The position numbers and the translations under genes are program-made. 64,000 nucleotides of DNA from an uncultured Prevotellaceae bacterium (GTDB lineage Bacteria; Bacteroidota; Bacteroidia; Bacteroidales; Muribaculaceae), in contig ONGE01000006.1 of the NCBI GenBank assembly GCA_900317325.1, forward strand, positions 37,798 through 101,797, in the 5' to 3' direction. The first letter of the stretch is position 1; each line of letters opens with the position of its first letter. This document shows, one piece after another, positions 26,942-36,598 of this stretch. The notes under the pieces were generated by a model. It had not been told where the DNA came from. It worked only from the letters and a program-made list of their open reading frames with translations, and searched no databases.

Positions 26942-28669
26942 TTACTCCTCGGGCAGAGACATCACGTAGCTGATGAGCATGGTAACATCGGTGATGTTAA
27001 CCTCTTCATCCTCGTTCATGTTGGCAGCCTCCTCGTTGATTGCAACGGTGCCACCCATCAAGAAGTTGAGGAGTGCAGTAACGTCGGAGATGTTCACCAC
27101 GCCGTCGCTATTCACGTCACCAGGGATGAAAGCAGGAGCGGGTTCACCAACGGTGAAGGGAACGGGATCGTTAAAGAACCAGTTCCAGTCGTAGTTGTTG
27201 GGGAAGTAGGGCGACCAAACAACAACATAATACTGCGTGCCGTCGGTCAGGTAATAGGAACCGCTGATGTCGATCGTGGCAGTCTCATTCTCCTGCAGGT
27301 CAACCTGAGCGGTTTGAGCAGAAGTGGCTACAGTATACTTGCCAGCGTCGTCTCTGGTAGCGAGAGCCCAACGGATGGTGCCCTGCCAGGGACCGCTGAG
27401 AGCCTTCACCTCAAACGAGCCGCGCACGTTGTTGGCAGGCATCAATTCGGCAGCATAGGTGGTACCGGTTACAACAACACCACCGTTCTCACCCTCCTGA
27501 GAGGGACGGATGCCCATGATGGCATACTGGTCGGTGTTGAAGCCTTCCTTGTACTCATCGTGCTCATAGGGGGAGTCACCGTAGATGCGCGGTGAGAGCA
27601 GGTCGAAGCTGAACCAGCTGTTGTACTCCTCGGGCTGGAAACCCCAGATGATGCGAATGCGACCCTCAGAATCATAACCGTCAACCACGAAAGCGTGACC
27701 AACGTGTGCATTCTGGGTACCATCGTTGAGGACGGTCCTGTAGCCAAAGTAGAGGACGGGACGACCCTCGTCGAGCTCGGTGTAAACCATCTCACGCCAG
27801 TTGGCATCGGTGTAATTGGCCTTCTGCAAGAACTGCATGTTGGGGTTGTAGTCGAAGTAAGCAACCATACCCTTGATGATCTGATCATAGCTTACATTGG
27901 TGCTGCTGGTCGAGAATCTGGCTTGGAAGGCAACAGCGACATCAAAAACCAACTGTGCAACATCCTGCCAACCGGTGGTGTAGCCCTGATAACCATTCTT
28001 CATGTTGCGGTACTTGTAGCTGTGGTTGAAGTTGGCCGTAGCGGTTTTCTCTTGGTTGCCCAGCATGTAGTGGAAGGTGTTCGAACCGTTACCATAAGCG
28101 GGGAACTGCAAGCCCTTCATGATGTGAGCGACAGCGATGGGCACGCAACCGGCATAGCAATGCTCGTTGTTATAAACGGGGAAATACTCGTTGTAGGGAG
28201 CGAACTGATGCCAGTGGGGACCCTCACCATACTCGTTCAAGAACAGGGGAGCAACACCCTCGGGGTTCATCTTGAGCGACGGCGTCTTAACCACCATCTG
28301 GGGATAGTGACGCATCGACTCCAGGCTCACCTGGTAGACCTTAAGCATCTGCTTCATGGGCTCGGGAGCGCTGTTGAAGTCGAACGAGCCACGGTCGCTG
28401 TATGCCAAAACGGCATCGGTCATGTCGTCACCGGCAACGATCACATAACCCTGACCGCCATCACGGTTGAAGACATAGTAGTCGGTCTGACCCATCAAAT
28501 TACGGCCCACATAGTTCAAGTTCATCTTGACGTTAGAAGCATTGAGCTTGGTGGGGCTAACAAACTGCTGCTGAGCGATGGCCTTAGCCTGGTCGGCAGT
28601 AATGATCTTGGCGTCAATTCCCTGAGCGCACAAGGTCAACACAAATAACAGGAATAAAATCTTCTTCAT
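26942..28669 (-). CDS. Secreted C10 (streptopain-like) cysteine peptidase with dockerin-like tail
   Basis: A 575-residue secreted precursor. The signal peptide (about 1-20) is followed by a Spi-type propeptide (about 21-130, with YVIVAGDDMTDAVLAYS). The C10 peptidase core has catalytic Cys in HCYAGCVPIAVAHIMKG and His in AHVGHAFVVDGYD. A beta domain follows (about 400-510), then two dockerin-like calcium-binding repeats (GDVNSDGVVNISDVTALLNF and the EDEEVNITDVTMLISY copy). It is likely surface-bound or released. It is the nearest of four peptidase genes in a row. Confidence 0.9.
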   Translation of the reverse strand: MKKILFLLFVLTLCAQGIDAKIITADQAKAIAQQQFVSPTKLNASNVKMNLNYVGRNLMGQTDYYVFNRDGGQGYVIVAGDDMTDAVLAYSDRGSFDFNSAPEPMKQMLKVYQVSLESMRHYPQMVVKTPSLKMNPEGVAPLFLNEYGEGPHWHQFAPYNEYFPVYNNEHCYAGCVPIAVAHIMKGLQFPAYGNGSNTFHYMLGNQEKTATANFNHSYKYRNMKNGYQGYTTGWQDVAQLVFDVAVAFQARFSTSSTNVSYDQIIKGMVAYFDYNPNMQFLQKANYTDANWREMVYTELDEGRPVLYFGYRTVLNDGTQNAHVGHAFVVDGYDSEGRIRIIWGFQPEEYNSWFSFDLLSPRIYGDSPYEHDEYKEGFNTDQYAIMGIRPSQEGENGGVVVTGTTYAAELMPANNVRGSFEVKALSGPWQGTIRWALATRDDAGKYTVATSAQTAQVDLQENETATIDISGSYYLTDGTQYYVVVWSPYFPNNYDWNWFFNDPVPFTVGEPAPAFIPGDVNSDGVVNISDVTALLNFLMGGTVAINEEAANMNEDEEVNITDVTMLISYVMSLPEE

Positions 28670-28851
28670 AAAACTATCTTAATTAATTAAAAAATAATAC
28701 TCAGTTATAAAGGAAGGATAATGCTATTCAAATGGTCATTTGAATGGTAATAATAATGGCTATCAAAATTCTAAACGAGGCTAATCGCATGCTATCATTT
28801 ATTGAGTTGCTTTATTGATTATATCTCACCAGTTATCTAGCTTAATTGCCG

Positions 28852-28859
28852 CAAAGATA
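28852..28859 (-). promoter_or_regulatory. -7 box for the C10 peptidase gene
   Basis: The minus strand reads TATCTTTG, giving a leader of about 175 nt to the ATG at 28669. No TTTG box is seen at the right distance. Confidence 0.45.
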
Positions 28860-28942
28860 AATAGACATCTTCAAAAAAAAAAATTTTAGCCACAAAAACT
28901 AATAAAAATCCAACTAATTTCTATCAAATTTAGCAGAAAGCC

Positions 28943-29010
28943 GAAAAAATAAGCACCACGTTTCCCAACGTAGTGCTCACTTAGGATGAATAGTATTAAT
29001 ATTTCCAACT
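28943..29010 (-). ncRNA. Candidate small RNA or attenuated leader
   Basis: A strong promoter (next entry) points into a short stretch without a reading frame. An intrinsic terminator ends it: AGCACTACGTT pairs with AACGTGGTGCT (28967-28977 with 28952-28962, one wobble), followed by TATTTTTT. The product would be about 68 nt. It could be an independent sRNA, or a leader whose read-through reaches the C10 peptidase gene. Confidence 0.5.
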
Positions 29011-29016
29011 TTGCTG

Positions 29017-29048
29017 CAAAGGTACATCCTTATATTTAGACCACCAAA
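29017..29048 (-). promoter_or_regulatory. Promoter of the candidate small RNA
   Basis: On the minus strand TTTG (29045-29048) and TACCTTTG (29017-29024) are exactly 20 bp apart, the best-spaced promoter type in this window. Confidence 0.7.
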
Positions 29049-29100
29049 AAATATTGTGTAAAAAATTGTTATTTTTAGTTAACTGTTTTAGGTAGGGGTA

Positions 29101-29139
29101 AATAAAATCGGGAATTCCGTCGGAATTCCCAATTTTATT
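29101..29139 (-). terminator. Terminator after the first M6 peptidase gene
   Basis: An 18-bp stem with one mismatch has GGGAATTCC-GTC-GGAATTCCC at its top and AATAAAAT/ATTTTATT at its base, so it can work in both directions. Confidence 0.8.
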
Positions 29140-29232
29140 AGCAAGTCTCTCAGAAACCGCTACTTGAGCAACAGTTGCGGTCCCAGCGGGGCCGAGCTGG
29201 CTCAGTATATCTAAGACACCAAGATATTCAGA

Positions 29233-31488
29233 TTACTCGGTTGCGCTCATGATCATATTGATGAGCATGGTCAAGTCGGTAATCGAGATTTCATCATCGT
29301 CGCTCAGGTCGGCAGCATCCTCGTTAATCTCGATGGCGCCTTCACTCATAATGTAATTGATGAGCGCGGTCACGTCGGTGACTTCCACCCTACCGTTACC
29401 GTCAACATCGCCAAGGATGAAGTCGGGTTCCTCGGGTTCGGGCGTCCAGGTGTTCTCGTAGCAAATCTCGATGTCGTCGATGTAGCAGTACTCTGTCGAG
29501 CTGCCCTGGCACTTGAGGCGGAGCATGATGGGCGTGTTGGTGGGCAGTGAGGTAATCGTAGCCGAAGCCTCGGTGCCGGCAGCAAGATAGAAGTCATAGG
29601 GATAGGTGTCCAGACTCCTCCAGCGACCGCCGTTGTTGTTAGAATACTGCGGCGTGATATATACACCAGTTGAGGTGGGATTGTAGATCTTGAAGCGGAC
29701 AACCTTGGGAATCTTGTTCAGGTTCTCGACGGTGTTGAAGTAGCTGCCGTTCTTCATGGCAACCACGTGTCCGTTACCCACTTGGGCGGTGTCAACAACA
29801 GCACAGTTGTAGAAGTCCCAGTTAGCATATACACCAGCCACACCGCGCTCGTTGAGGGTAGCGCCCACGGGCATCTTCTCGAAGGTCTCAATCGAGCTCT
29901 TGGAGTTGTCTTTCACCACTTCGAAGGTAATGATGCTGTCGGCCTCGGTGATGTTGGTGAAAGCATATTGGCTCAACTTGCCGTCCCAGGTGCGCAGGTT
30001 GGGCTGGGTAGCGTTAGAGATCGAGGTAACATTGGACGTACCGGGGAAGGGATCACGGGGACTGTCGTTCATGCCGTTGAAGTTGGCGCGGAGCAGCTCA
30101 TAGTAATTGTGGTTGGGGGCGGCGTTCACCAGGTTGTTCTCCCAAACAGCAGCATTGGTCGAGTCAACACGCCAGATGAGCATGCCGGGACCGGTAAGGT
30201 TCTTGTCCCACTTCACGCGCTGGCGGTTCTCGATAATGAAGTACTCATTCTTGTTAGCGGTGTTCAGTCGATAACCCGTGTTGTTAGATTCAAGAACAGG
30301 CACAGTGACGGTACCCTCGCCCTCGATGAGGACGGGCTGAGCAAAGCCAAGGGCGTAACGCTCGAATAGGCTGTAGCCGACGGGGTTGCGTCCGGTGTTG
30401 TTCTTGAAGCCGCTGGCCATGATGGACCAGGTCAAGGGATAGGCGTGGTTGGCGCCGCCGCTGCCAACACCATCGGTATCATAGAAGTCGGGCAGACCCA
30501 AGCAATGGCTGAACTCGTGGCAGATGGTGCCGATGCCGGCGATGCTGCCCAATGAGATAAAGTCGCCCTGTGCACCCATCATACTGGTTGAGCAGGCATA
30601 AAGGCTGAAGTTCACACCATCAAGTACGGGAGACTGCGCGAAATCCTTCATGTGGGGCCAGAGGTAGTCGCGGTTGTTGTCGCTGTGGTCCGAGCCGTAA
30701 CCGGCAACGAGGAAGAATACCATGTCGACAGTACCGTCCTGGTCGGTGTCGTACTGGCTGAAGTCCACATCGACGTCAACGGCCTCGAGGGCAGCGAAGA
30801 AGATGGAGTCGCAACGGAACTGATGAGCGTCGGTGCTGGCGAAGGGAACATCAATCGGGCCCAAGATGTCGAAATGGGGGTCAAACTGCTTGAACGAGTT
30901 GTCGTAGTAGTAGTCACGCACACTGCCCATGCAATCAACCTTGGTTCCTGCGGGAAGGGTGAAGCCCTTGTAATCATGGCCGTTGATCATCTCGTCGTAG
31001 AAACCATAGGGGGTGTAGTTGGACGGAGTGCAATCCTCAAACGTGATGTCGGTGTAGTTGATCAGTACAATCAGACCGCGGAACTTGCTGTAGTCCATGT
31101 GACCACCGTGGCCGATGCCACGAATCAAGTTGTTGCGGTGGTTTTTCAGTCTCCTGCCATCCTGAACCATAGCGGGACTGGTCAGCCCCTTAGGAACACC
31201 GGCAAGGTAGGCGCGGTCGGCAGCGGTGCGATCGTTGCGAGCAATGAAGTTGCTAGCGACCAGGTTGCTGCCGTCGAGACGGGCATAGGTATAGTACCCA
31301 GCCTCGTTCTTGACAATCGTGTAGCCATCCTCGGTGGTCAAATAGTTAAAGAACTCGTCACCATGCAGAATCACGGTGAGCTTGGTGCCATCGGGCTGGG
31401 TAATCTGCCCAGGTGTCGGGTCAGCGGGAACGGCCTGTAATGTCAGACACATCAATCCCAAAACGAAAAACGATAAAAACTTTCTCAT
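29233..31488 (-). CDS. Secreted M6 family metalloprotease, copy 1
   Basis: This 751-residue precursor has a signal peptide (about 1-19) and a propeptide with an FFNYLTTEDGYTI motif. The immune-inhibitor-A type M6 catalytic domain carries HEFSHCLGLPDFYD, in which HExxH plus the downstream Asp bind zinc. A beta-rich domain (about 540-680) and two dockerin-like repeats (GDVDGNGRVEVTDVTALINY and SDDDEISITDLTMLIN) follow. It is one of three tandem paralogues and lies 114 nt after the second copy, with its own terminator. It probably degrades host or dietary proteins. Confidence 0.9.
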   Translation of the reverse strand: MRKFLSFFVLGLMCLTLQAVPADPTPGQITQPDGTKLTVILHGDEFFNYLTTEDGYTIVKNEAGYYTYARLDGSNLVASNFIARNDRTAADRAYLAGVPKGLTSPAMVQDGRRLKNHRNNLIRGIGHGGHMDYSKFRGLIVLINYTDITFEDCTPSNYTPYGFYDEMINGHDYKGFTLPAGTKVDCMGSVRDYYYDNSFKQFDPHFDILGPIDVPFASTDAHQFRCDSIFFAALEAVDVDVDFSQYDTDQDGTVDMVFFLVAGYGSDHSDNNRDYLWPHMKDFAQSPVLDGVNFSLYACSTSMMGAQGDFISLGSIAGIGTICHEFSHCLGLPDFYDTDGVGSGGANHAYPLTWSIMASGFKNNTGRNPVGYSLFERYALGFAQPVLIEGEGTVTVPVLESNNTGYRLNTANKNEYFIIENRQRVKWDKNLTGPGMLIWRVDSTNAAVWENNLVNAAPNHNYYELLRANFNGMNDSPRDPFPGTSNVTSISNATQPNLRTWDGKLSQYAFTNITEADSIITFEVVKDNSKSSIETFEKMPVGATLNERGVAGVYANWDFYNCAVVDTAQVGNGHVVAMKNGSYFNTVENLNKIPKVVRFKIYNPTSTGVYITPQYSNNNGGRWRSLDTYPYDFYLAAGTEASATITSLPTNTPIMLRLKCQGSSTEYCYIDDIEICYENTWTPEPEEPDFILGDVDGNGRVEVTDVTALINYIMSEGAIEINEDAADLSDDDEISITDLTMLINMIMSATE

Positions 31489-31602
31489 AATCTTAAAGTT
31501 CAGTTAATAATACTAATAGTTTAATGTACAATAGTGTTTACTCGATAAAGATCTAAATTAATGTGTCAAATTCATGGTATTAGATTTTTGCGGAAGGTCG
31601 AA

Positions 31603-33798
31603 TCAGCCTTTAAGTATCAGGTCGATGACCATGTTCACGTCGGCGATGTTGACCTCGCCGTCGTCGTTGACGTCGGCTTTCAACTTAGCCGTGTTGCCGG
31701 TTCCCGAAAGGATCAGGTCGATGAGGACATTGACATCGGCAATGTTCACCTCACCATCACCGTCCACGTCGCCCACCAGGGGCTCGGGCCAGGTTTCCTT
31801 GTAATACATCTTGATGTCATCAAGGTAGCAATTAGCCTTGGAGCTGCCGGCAATCTCATTGAATCGGAGCATGACCGGAGCATCAAGTTCCAGTCTCACC
31901 ATGGCCGACTCGGTTGAATTAGCGGGCACGGTGATCTGTCCCTCGGCGGGCGATTTCCAAGTCTCGCCGTCATCGGTGGAGTACGAGAACTTGAACTTGG
32001 CCTCGGTCGAGGTCGGGTTGCGGACCGCAAAGCGAATTATATAAGGATTCTCGCGTATCGCGGTCGATGTCGTGATTTGAGACGGTTTTTTCATGCCCAC
32101 GGCTTTATCGCCGTTCTCATCACTGACAACCGAGCATTTCACGAAGTCCCATTGGGCGAAAGTGCCCTGGACTCGCGTGGCGCTGAGATTTTCGGTTTCG
32201 GGCATCTGCTCAAAGTCCTCGACAACGGTCAATATCGAGTTGTCTTCCTCGACATTCACCGTGATGATGCCATTAGCCTCGGCGATATCCATCAAGGCAT
32301 AGTCATTGAAACTCTTGTCCCACGTGAGCAGGCTGGGATAGGTGAAATTGGTGATAGAGGTCACGCCCGATGCACCAGGGAAGGGGTCATACCTACTGTC
32401 GTTCCCCCTGTAATCGGCACGCAAGAGCTCATAATACATGTGGTTGGGATTGCAGTTTACCTCGTTATTCCACCAGATGCGTGCATTGGTGGAGTCGACC
32501 CTTGCCACCATCATACCATGGCCGGGAAGGAACTGGTCCCACTTGCCGCTCTGACGGTTCTCGATGAGGAAGAACTCATTCTCGTTAGGCGTGTCGAGAC
32601 GGTATCCGACGTTGCTACGGTCCAGCGGTTCAATCTCCAAGGTGCCAGCCGAATTGATCAAAACAGGCGTGGTGAAACCCAGTGCATAACGCTCATAGAG
32701 GCTGTATCCCACCGGGTTGCGGCCAAAGTTGTTGCCGCTGCCACCCGCCATGACAGACCACTCACCGGGGTTGCGGCTCTCTCCGCCGCTGCCGCTGTAA
32801 TCGGTGTCGTAGAGGTCGGGCAGACCCAACACATGACCGAACTCATGGCAGAAGGTGCCGATGCCGTTGACATCGCTGTGATAACCCGCCCAACCGGCGA
32901 TTTCGGTTGAACAAGCGTACAGGCCGAATCTCACGCCATCGTGGGCCGGTGTCCTGAACAGGTAGTACATGTGTGGCCACAAGAGATCCTCGTTGTTACC
33001 GCTGTAGTTTGACGACAATCCAGCCACGAGGAAGAAGACCATGTCCACATACCCGTCGCCATCGGTGTCATAGTCGCTGTAGTTCACGAGAGAATCGGCA
33101 GCCTCGAGCGCTGCATTGAAGATCATCTCGCTGTTGTTTGTACCTTGATGTTGGGTCGAAGTGTAATTGACATTCACCGGACCGACTACATCAAATATCG
33201 GGTCAAAGATGTGTGCCGAGTTGTCAAAGAAATAATCACGCACACTGCCAGTCATCGACACGCGACGGCCATTGAGGACATAACCCGTGTAGTCGTGGGT
33301 ATTGACCATATCATTGTAGAACTCACCGGGACTGGGCATCGAGAACTTCTTGTCGGTGTAATTGATCAAGATGATCAGTCCGCGGAAGTTGTCATAATCC
33401 ATCAGTCCGTCGGCCCCGACACGACGCATCGCACTGTTGCGACGGTTAAGTTTCATCGTACCGGACTGCGCCTGGGCTGCGCTGGTCAGGCCCTTGGGGA
33501 CATTGGCCAGGAAAGCGTGGTCGGCCGCCGTGCGCTGTGCCTTGTCATGGGCAACAATGCCACTGGAAACGAGGTTGCCGCCATCGAGGCGTGCATAGGT
33601 GTAATAGCCCGCAGCGTTCTTGACAACGGTGTAGCCGTCGGCCGTGGTGGTGAAATGGAAGAACTCATCACCATGCAGTGAGACGGTCAGCACCGAGCCG
33701 TCGGGTTGAGTCACCCTCACGGGTGTGGGATCGGCAGGAATGGCGCGCCCCGTGAGGCACACCAAAGCCAGCAACAATAAACAAAGATTTTTCTTCAT
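31603..33798 (-). CDS. Secreted M6 family metalloprotease, copy 2
   Basis: A 731-residue paralogue of its neighbours with the same order of parts: signal peptide, propeptide (FFHFTTTADGYTV), M6 domain with HEFGHVLGLPDLYD, beta-rich domain, and two dockerin-like repeats (GDVDGDGEVNIADVNVLIDL, and the copy ending VNMVIDLILKG). It starts 27 nt after the stop of copy 3, so these two are cotranscribed. Differences between the copies are spread over the whole length, so the duplication is not recent. Confidence 0.9.
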   Translation of the reverse strand: MKKNLCLLLLALVCLTGRAIPADPTPVRVTQPDGSVLTVSLHGDEFFHFTTTADGYTVVKNAAGYYTYARLDGGNLVSSGIVAHDKAQRTAADHAFLANVPKGLTSAAQAQSGTMKLNRRNSAMRRVGADGLMDYDNFRGLIILINYTDKKFSMPSPGEFYNDMVNTHDYTGYVLNGRRVSMTGSVRDYFFDNSAHIFDPIFDVVGPVNVNYTSTQHQGTNNSEMIFNAALEAADSLVNYSDYDTDGDGYVDMVFFLVAGLSSNYSGNNEDLLWPHMYYLFRTPAHDGVRFGLYACSTEIAGWAGYHSDVNGIGTFCHEFGHVLGLPDLYDTDYSGSGGESRNPGEWSVMAGGSGNNFGRNPVGYSLYERYALGFTTPVLINSAGTLEIEPLDRSNVGYRLDTPNENEFFLIENRQSGKWDQFLPGHGMMVARVDSTNARIWWNNEVNCNPNHMYYELLRADYRGNDSRYDPFPGASGVTSITNFTYPSLLTWDKSFNDYALMDIAEANGIITVNVEEDNSILTVVEDFEQMPETENLSATRVQGTFAQWDFVKCSVVSDENGDKAVGMKKPSQITTSTAIRENPYIIRFAVRNPTSTEAKFKFSYSTDDGETWKSPAEGQITVPANSTESAMVRLELDAPVMLRFNEIAGSSKANCYLDDIKMYYKETWPEPLVGDVDGDGEVNIADVNVLIDLILSGTGNTAKLKADVNDDGEVNIADVNMVIDLILKG

Positions 33799-33825
33799 AG
33801 CTTTATGTACTTGAATTGGTTCTAA

Positions 33826-36054
33826 TTATTTCAGAATGATTGCAATAACCGCATTGACATCGGCGATGTTGATCTCGCCGTCGACATTCACGTCGGCGCG
33901 ACGCATGGTATCAGCATCGGCACGTCCGCCCTGGATGATGTCAATCACCGCATTGATGTCGGCCACATTGACCTCACCGTCGCCATTCACGTCACCGGGC
34001 AAGTCGGTGATGGGACCGCCTTCCTCGCCATTGTAGTAGAGCGTGAAGTTGTCGACATAGGTGGTCTTGTCCTTAGTGGCCACCTGACGCAGCTGGAACT
34101 GAGCACCCTGGTGGTTGTTCAGGTTCAAGGTCCAATAGCAGGTGCCATTGGTCTTGGCAGCCACATCGGCCGTTGCTGCTCCCGCAGGCGTCAAAGCCTT
34201 CACCCAATTCTTACCGCCGTCGGTCGAGTACTCCAGTGAATACTTGGCGACACTGGCGCTCGTGTTGAACACGGTCAGCTGAGCGAGGTAGAAGTTATAA
34301 TAGAGCGGGGTGAGCGAATAGAGCTGACTGGGCGCTTTCATCATCACGCTGTTTTCACCGTCGGCCTTACCCTCACCAGGAGCTCGCACACCAGCCTTGT
34401 TGAACGTCCAAGAGGTGAAATCGCCCTCGACGTCGGATGCCGTTGTTGAGGTGGTGGGCGTCATGCTCTCGAAGTCCTCGACGAGGGCCTGCAGAGAACC
34501 GTCACGCACCACATTGAAGTTGATGATTCCATCTTTCTCGTTGATACCCACAATATTGAATTGGTTGGCACGTCCAGCCCAAGTCCTGAGGCTGGGAGTG
34601 GTCTCGTTGGTAATCATGGGGTTTCCCGTCGTTCCGGGGAAGGGGTCACTTGCCAGGTCGCCCGTCGTCGTGTTACCAGCGCGCAGGAGCTCAAAGTAGT
34701 TGTGAGCGGGGTCGCAGTTGACCTTGTTGCTGGTCCAGATGCTGACGTTGGTGCTGTCGACACGAGTCACAATCATGCCATGGCCGGGCAGGTAGGTGTC
34801 CCAACCAGTCTTCTGGCGGTTCTCGATCGTGAAGAACTCATTGTTCACCGGAGTGCGCAGGATATAGCCTTCGCGAGAGGTGTTCACGGCTTCAAGTGAG
34901 AAGCTGCCCTCGCCAGTGATTGTTTTGGGCTTAGCCCATCCCAATGCATAACGCTCATAGAAAGTATAGCCCACGGGGGTGCGGCCGTAGTTGAAATCGG
35001 CACCGCCGGCCATCACGTCCCACTCGCCGGGATTGTGGCTCTGGCCACCACTTTGCCCATAGTCGGTATCGTAGAAGTCGGGCAAGCCCAGCACATGGCT
35101 GAACTCGTGGCAGATCGTGCCGATGCCCTCGACCTTGACCGTTGTGGGTGAACTCTCAAAGCCATACAACTCGGTGGAGCAGGCATAGCGATCCATCCAC
35201 TTGCCGTCGTAGGAGATATAGTTGTAGGACAGGTTGGAGGCATGGGGCCACAGGTAGCCCGCGTTGTTGCCGTCGTAGCTTGACGAATAACCGGCCACGA
35301 GGAAGTAGATCATGTCCACCTTGCCGTCGTTATTGTTGTCATAACGGCTGAAGTCGATCTGGGAATTGGCCGTGCTCAACGCACTGGTGAAAATCGACGT
35401 CGAGTAGCGCTGGCACTGTGCTGCCGTGCGCGTGGAGGTGAAGGGTCCATAGACATCGAACGGCGGTTTGAAAGCACCGTTGGACTGGTCCTTGAAGTAG
35501 TCACGCACACTACCCAGGCAGCTCACCGTGTTACCCGTCAAGGGATCGATGAAACCGGTGAAGTTCTCGGTGCTGAACATGTCGGTATAGAATGCTTTGG
35601 GATCCTCGGCATTGAACTTCTTGTCGGTGAAGTCGATGAGGATAACCAGTCCGTGGAAATTGTCGAAGTCGAAATTGGACAAGTCCACATTGCGCTTGAC
35701 GCGGCGCACATGGGCCTGAGCAACGGCTGTCTCGTCGACAATACTCTTCTCGAGCGTGGCGAGCAGGGCAAGCTCGGCGGCTGTGCGGTGTCCCTCGTCA
35801 TGGGCCAGGATGCCGGAAGAAACCAGTCCCATGCCATCACGCTTGGCATACTCATAGGCACCAGCCTCGTTGAGCAGGATAGTGTAGCCGTCGGCTGTAG
35901 TGTTAAAATGATAAAACTCGTCACCAATAAGCTTAATGGTAACCAAGGTGCCGTCGGGTTGAGGCATCTGCACCATGCCGGGATGAGCCGGGATGGCAAG
36001 TGCCTGAAGGCACACGATTGCTGACAAAACCAGCAAAGCAGTCAATTTCTTCAT
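33826..36054 (-). CDS. Secreted M6 family metalloprotease, copy 3
   Basis: A 742-residue paralogue and the promoter-proximal gene of the set. Signal peptide (about 1-20), propeptide (FYHFNTTADGYTI), M6 domain with zinc motif HEFSHVLGLPDFYD, beta domain, and dockerin-like repeats (GDVNGDGEVNVADINAVIDI and DVNVDGEINIADVNAVIAI). No cohesin is seen in this window. In this group such repeats are thought to serve as C-terminal modules whose binding partner is often unknown. Confidence 0.9.
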   Translation of the reverse strand: MKKLTALLVLSAIVCLQALAIPAHPGMVQMPQPDGTLVTIKLIGDEFYHFNTTADGYTILLNEAGAYEYAKRDGMGLVSSGILAHDEGHRTAAELALLATLEKSIVDETAVAQAHVRRVKRNVDLSNFDFDNFHGLVILIDFTDKKFNAEDPKAFYTDMFSTENFTGFIDPLTGNTVSCLGSVRDYFKDQSNGAFKPPFDVYGPFTSTRTAAQCQRYSTSIFTSALSTANSQIDFSRYDNNNDGKVDMIYFLVAGYSSSYDGNNAGYLWPHASNLSYNYISYDGKWMDRYACSTELYGFESSPTTVKVEGIGTICHEFSHVLGLPDFYDTDYGQSGGQSHNPGEWDVMAGGADFNYGRTPVGYTFYERYALGWAKPKTITGEGSFSLEAVNTSREGYILRTPVNNEFFTIENRQKTGWDTYLPGHGMIVTRVDSTNVSIWTSNKVNCDPAHNYFELLRAGNTTTGDLASDPFPGTTGNPMITNETTPSLRTWAGRANQFNIVGINEKDGIINFNVVRDGSLQALVEDFESMTPTTSTTASDVEGDFTSWTFNKAGVRAPGEGKADGENSVMMKAPSQLYSLTPLYYNFYLAQLTVFNTSASVAKYSLEYSTDGGKNWVKALTPAGAATADVAAKTNGTCYWTLNLNNHQGAQFQLRQVATKDKTTYVDNFTLYYNGEEGGPITDLPGDVNGDGEVNVADINAVIDIIQGGRADADTMRRADVNVDGEINIADVNAVIAIILK

Positions 36055-36168
36055 TTGATTCAGTATTGTTTAATCTTTTGAGTTCAGTCATGCCGTAAGG
36101 GGACCGCATCAATCGAAAAACTATTCTCATGACAACGGCCCATCCTCTGGATTCATAATAATAGCCTA

Positions 36169-36176
36169 CAAAGGTA
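36169..36176 (-). promoter_or_regulatory. -7 box for the M6 peptidase operon
   Basis: The minus strand reads TACCTTTG, giving a leader of about 108 nt before the ATG at 36054. A weak TTG lies 22 bp upstream. Confidence 0.5.
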
Positions 36177-36416
36177 GTGCCTTTTTTACCATTTATAACA
36201 ACATTTATGGTTAAATAATGTATTCAATATGCATTTAGGTCTGCACAGCGAAACCGCAGCAGTGCAAATCATTGCCCCGGCCATCAAGTGCGCTGAGGGC
36301 AAGAGTCAGGGACTAAAACCTCAAAAATCGAATGTTCCACGATTTATTAACAATTCATGTGAGTTTTAAACAATTCACCCATTTTAACGGAGTTTTTTGA
36401 TGTTTTTTGCGTAAAA

Positions 36417-36553
36417 TATCTTTCCTTTGCACCCGTGAAACATCGTGCAAGCCGAAAACCACGAAAGTCAGCTTTCAAATGGTTGATGCGCAGCCGATAG
36501 TTATACAAACATCGTGCAAGCCGAAAGCAAATGGGAACGAGCTTCCGATTTGC
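36417..36553 (+). promoter_or_regulatory. parA leader with tandem repeat-hairpin units
   Basis: A -7-like TATCTTTCCTTTG (36417-36429) is followed by two copies of the 20-bp sequence AAACATCGTGCAAGCCGAAA (36438-36457, 36507-36526). Each copy is followed by a hairpin: AACCA..GAAAG-TCAG-CTTTC..TGGTT after the first, and GCAAAT.GGAA-CGAGC-TTCC.ATTTGC (36527-36553) after the second. The architecture suggests a structured leader RNA or a tandem protein-binding site. The first copy overlaps CGTGAAACA, the right half of the parS consensus. Confidence 0.5.
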
Positions 36554-36598
36554 TGATTTGTTGCCAATGTCATTAAACAATATTGAAAAAACACCTTA

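Noticed and set aside
36430-36446. parS site at the parA leader
   Set aside because: Only the right half (CGTGAAACA) matches the parS consensus. The left half does not, so it is not called.
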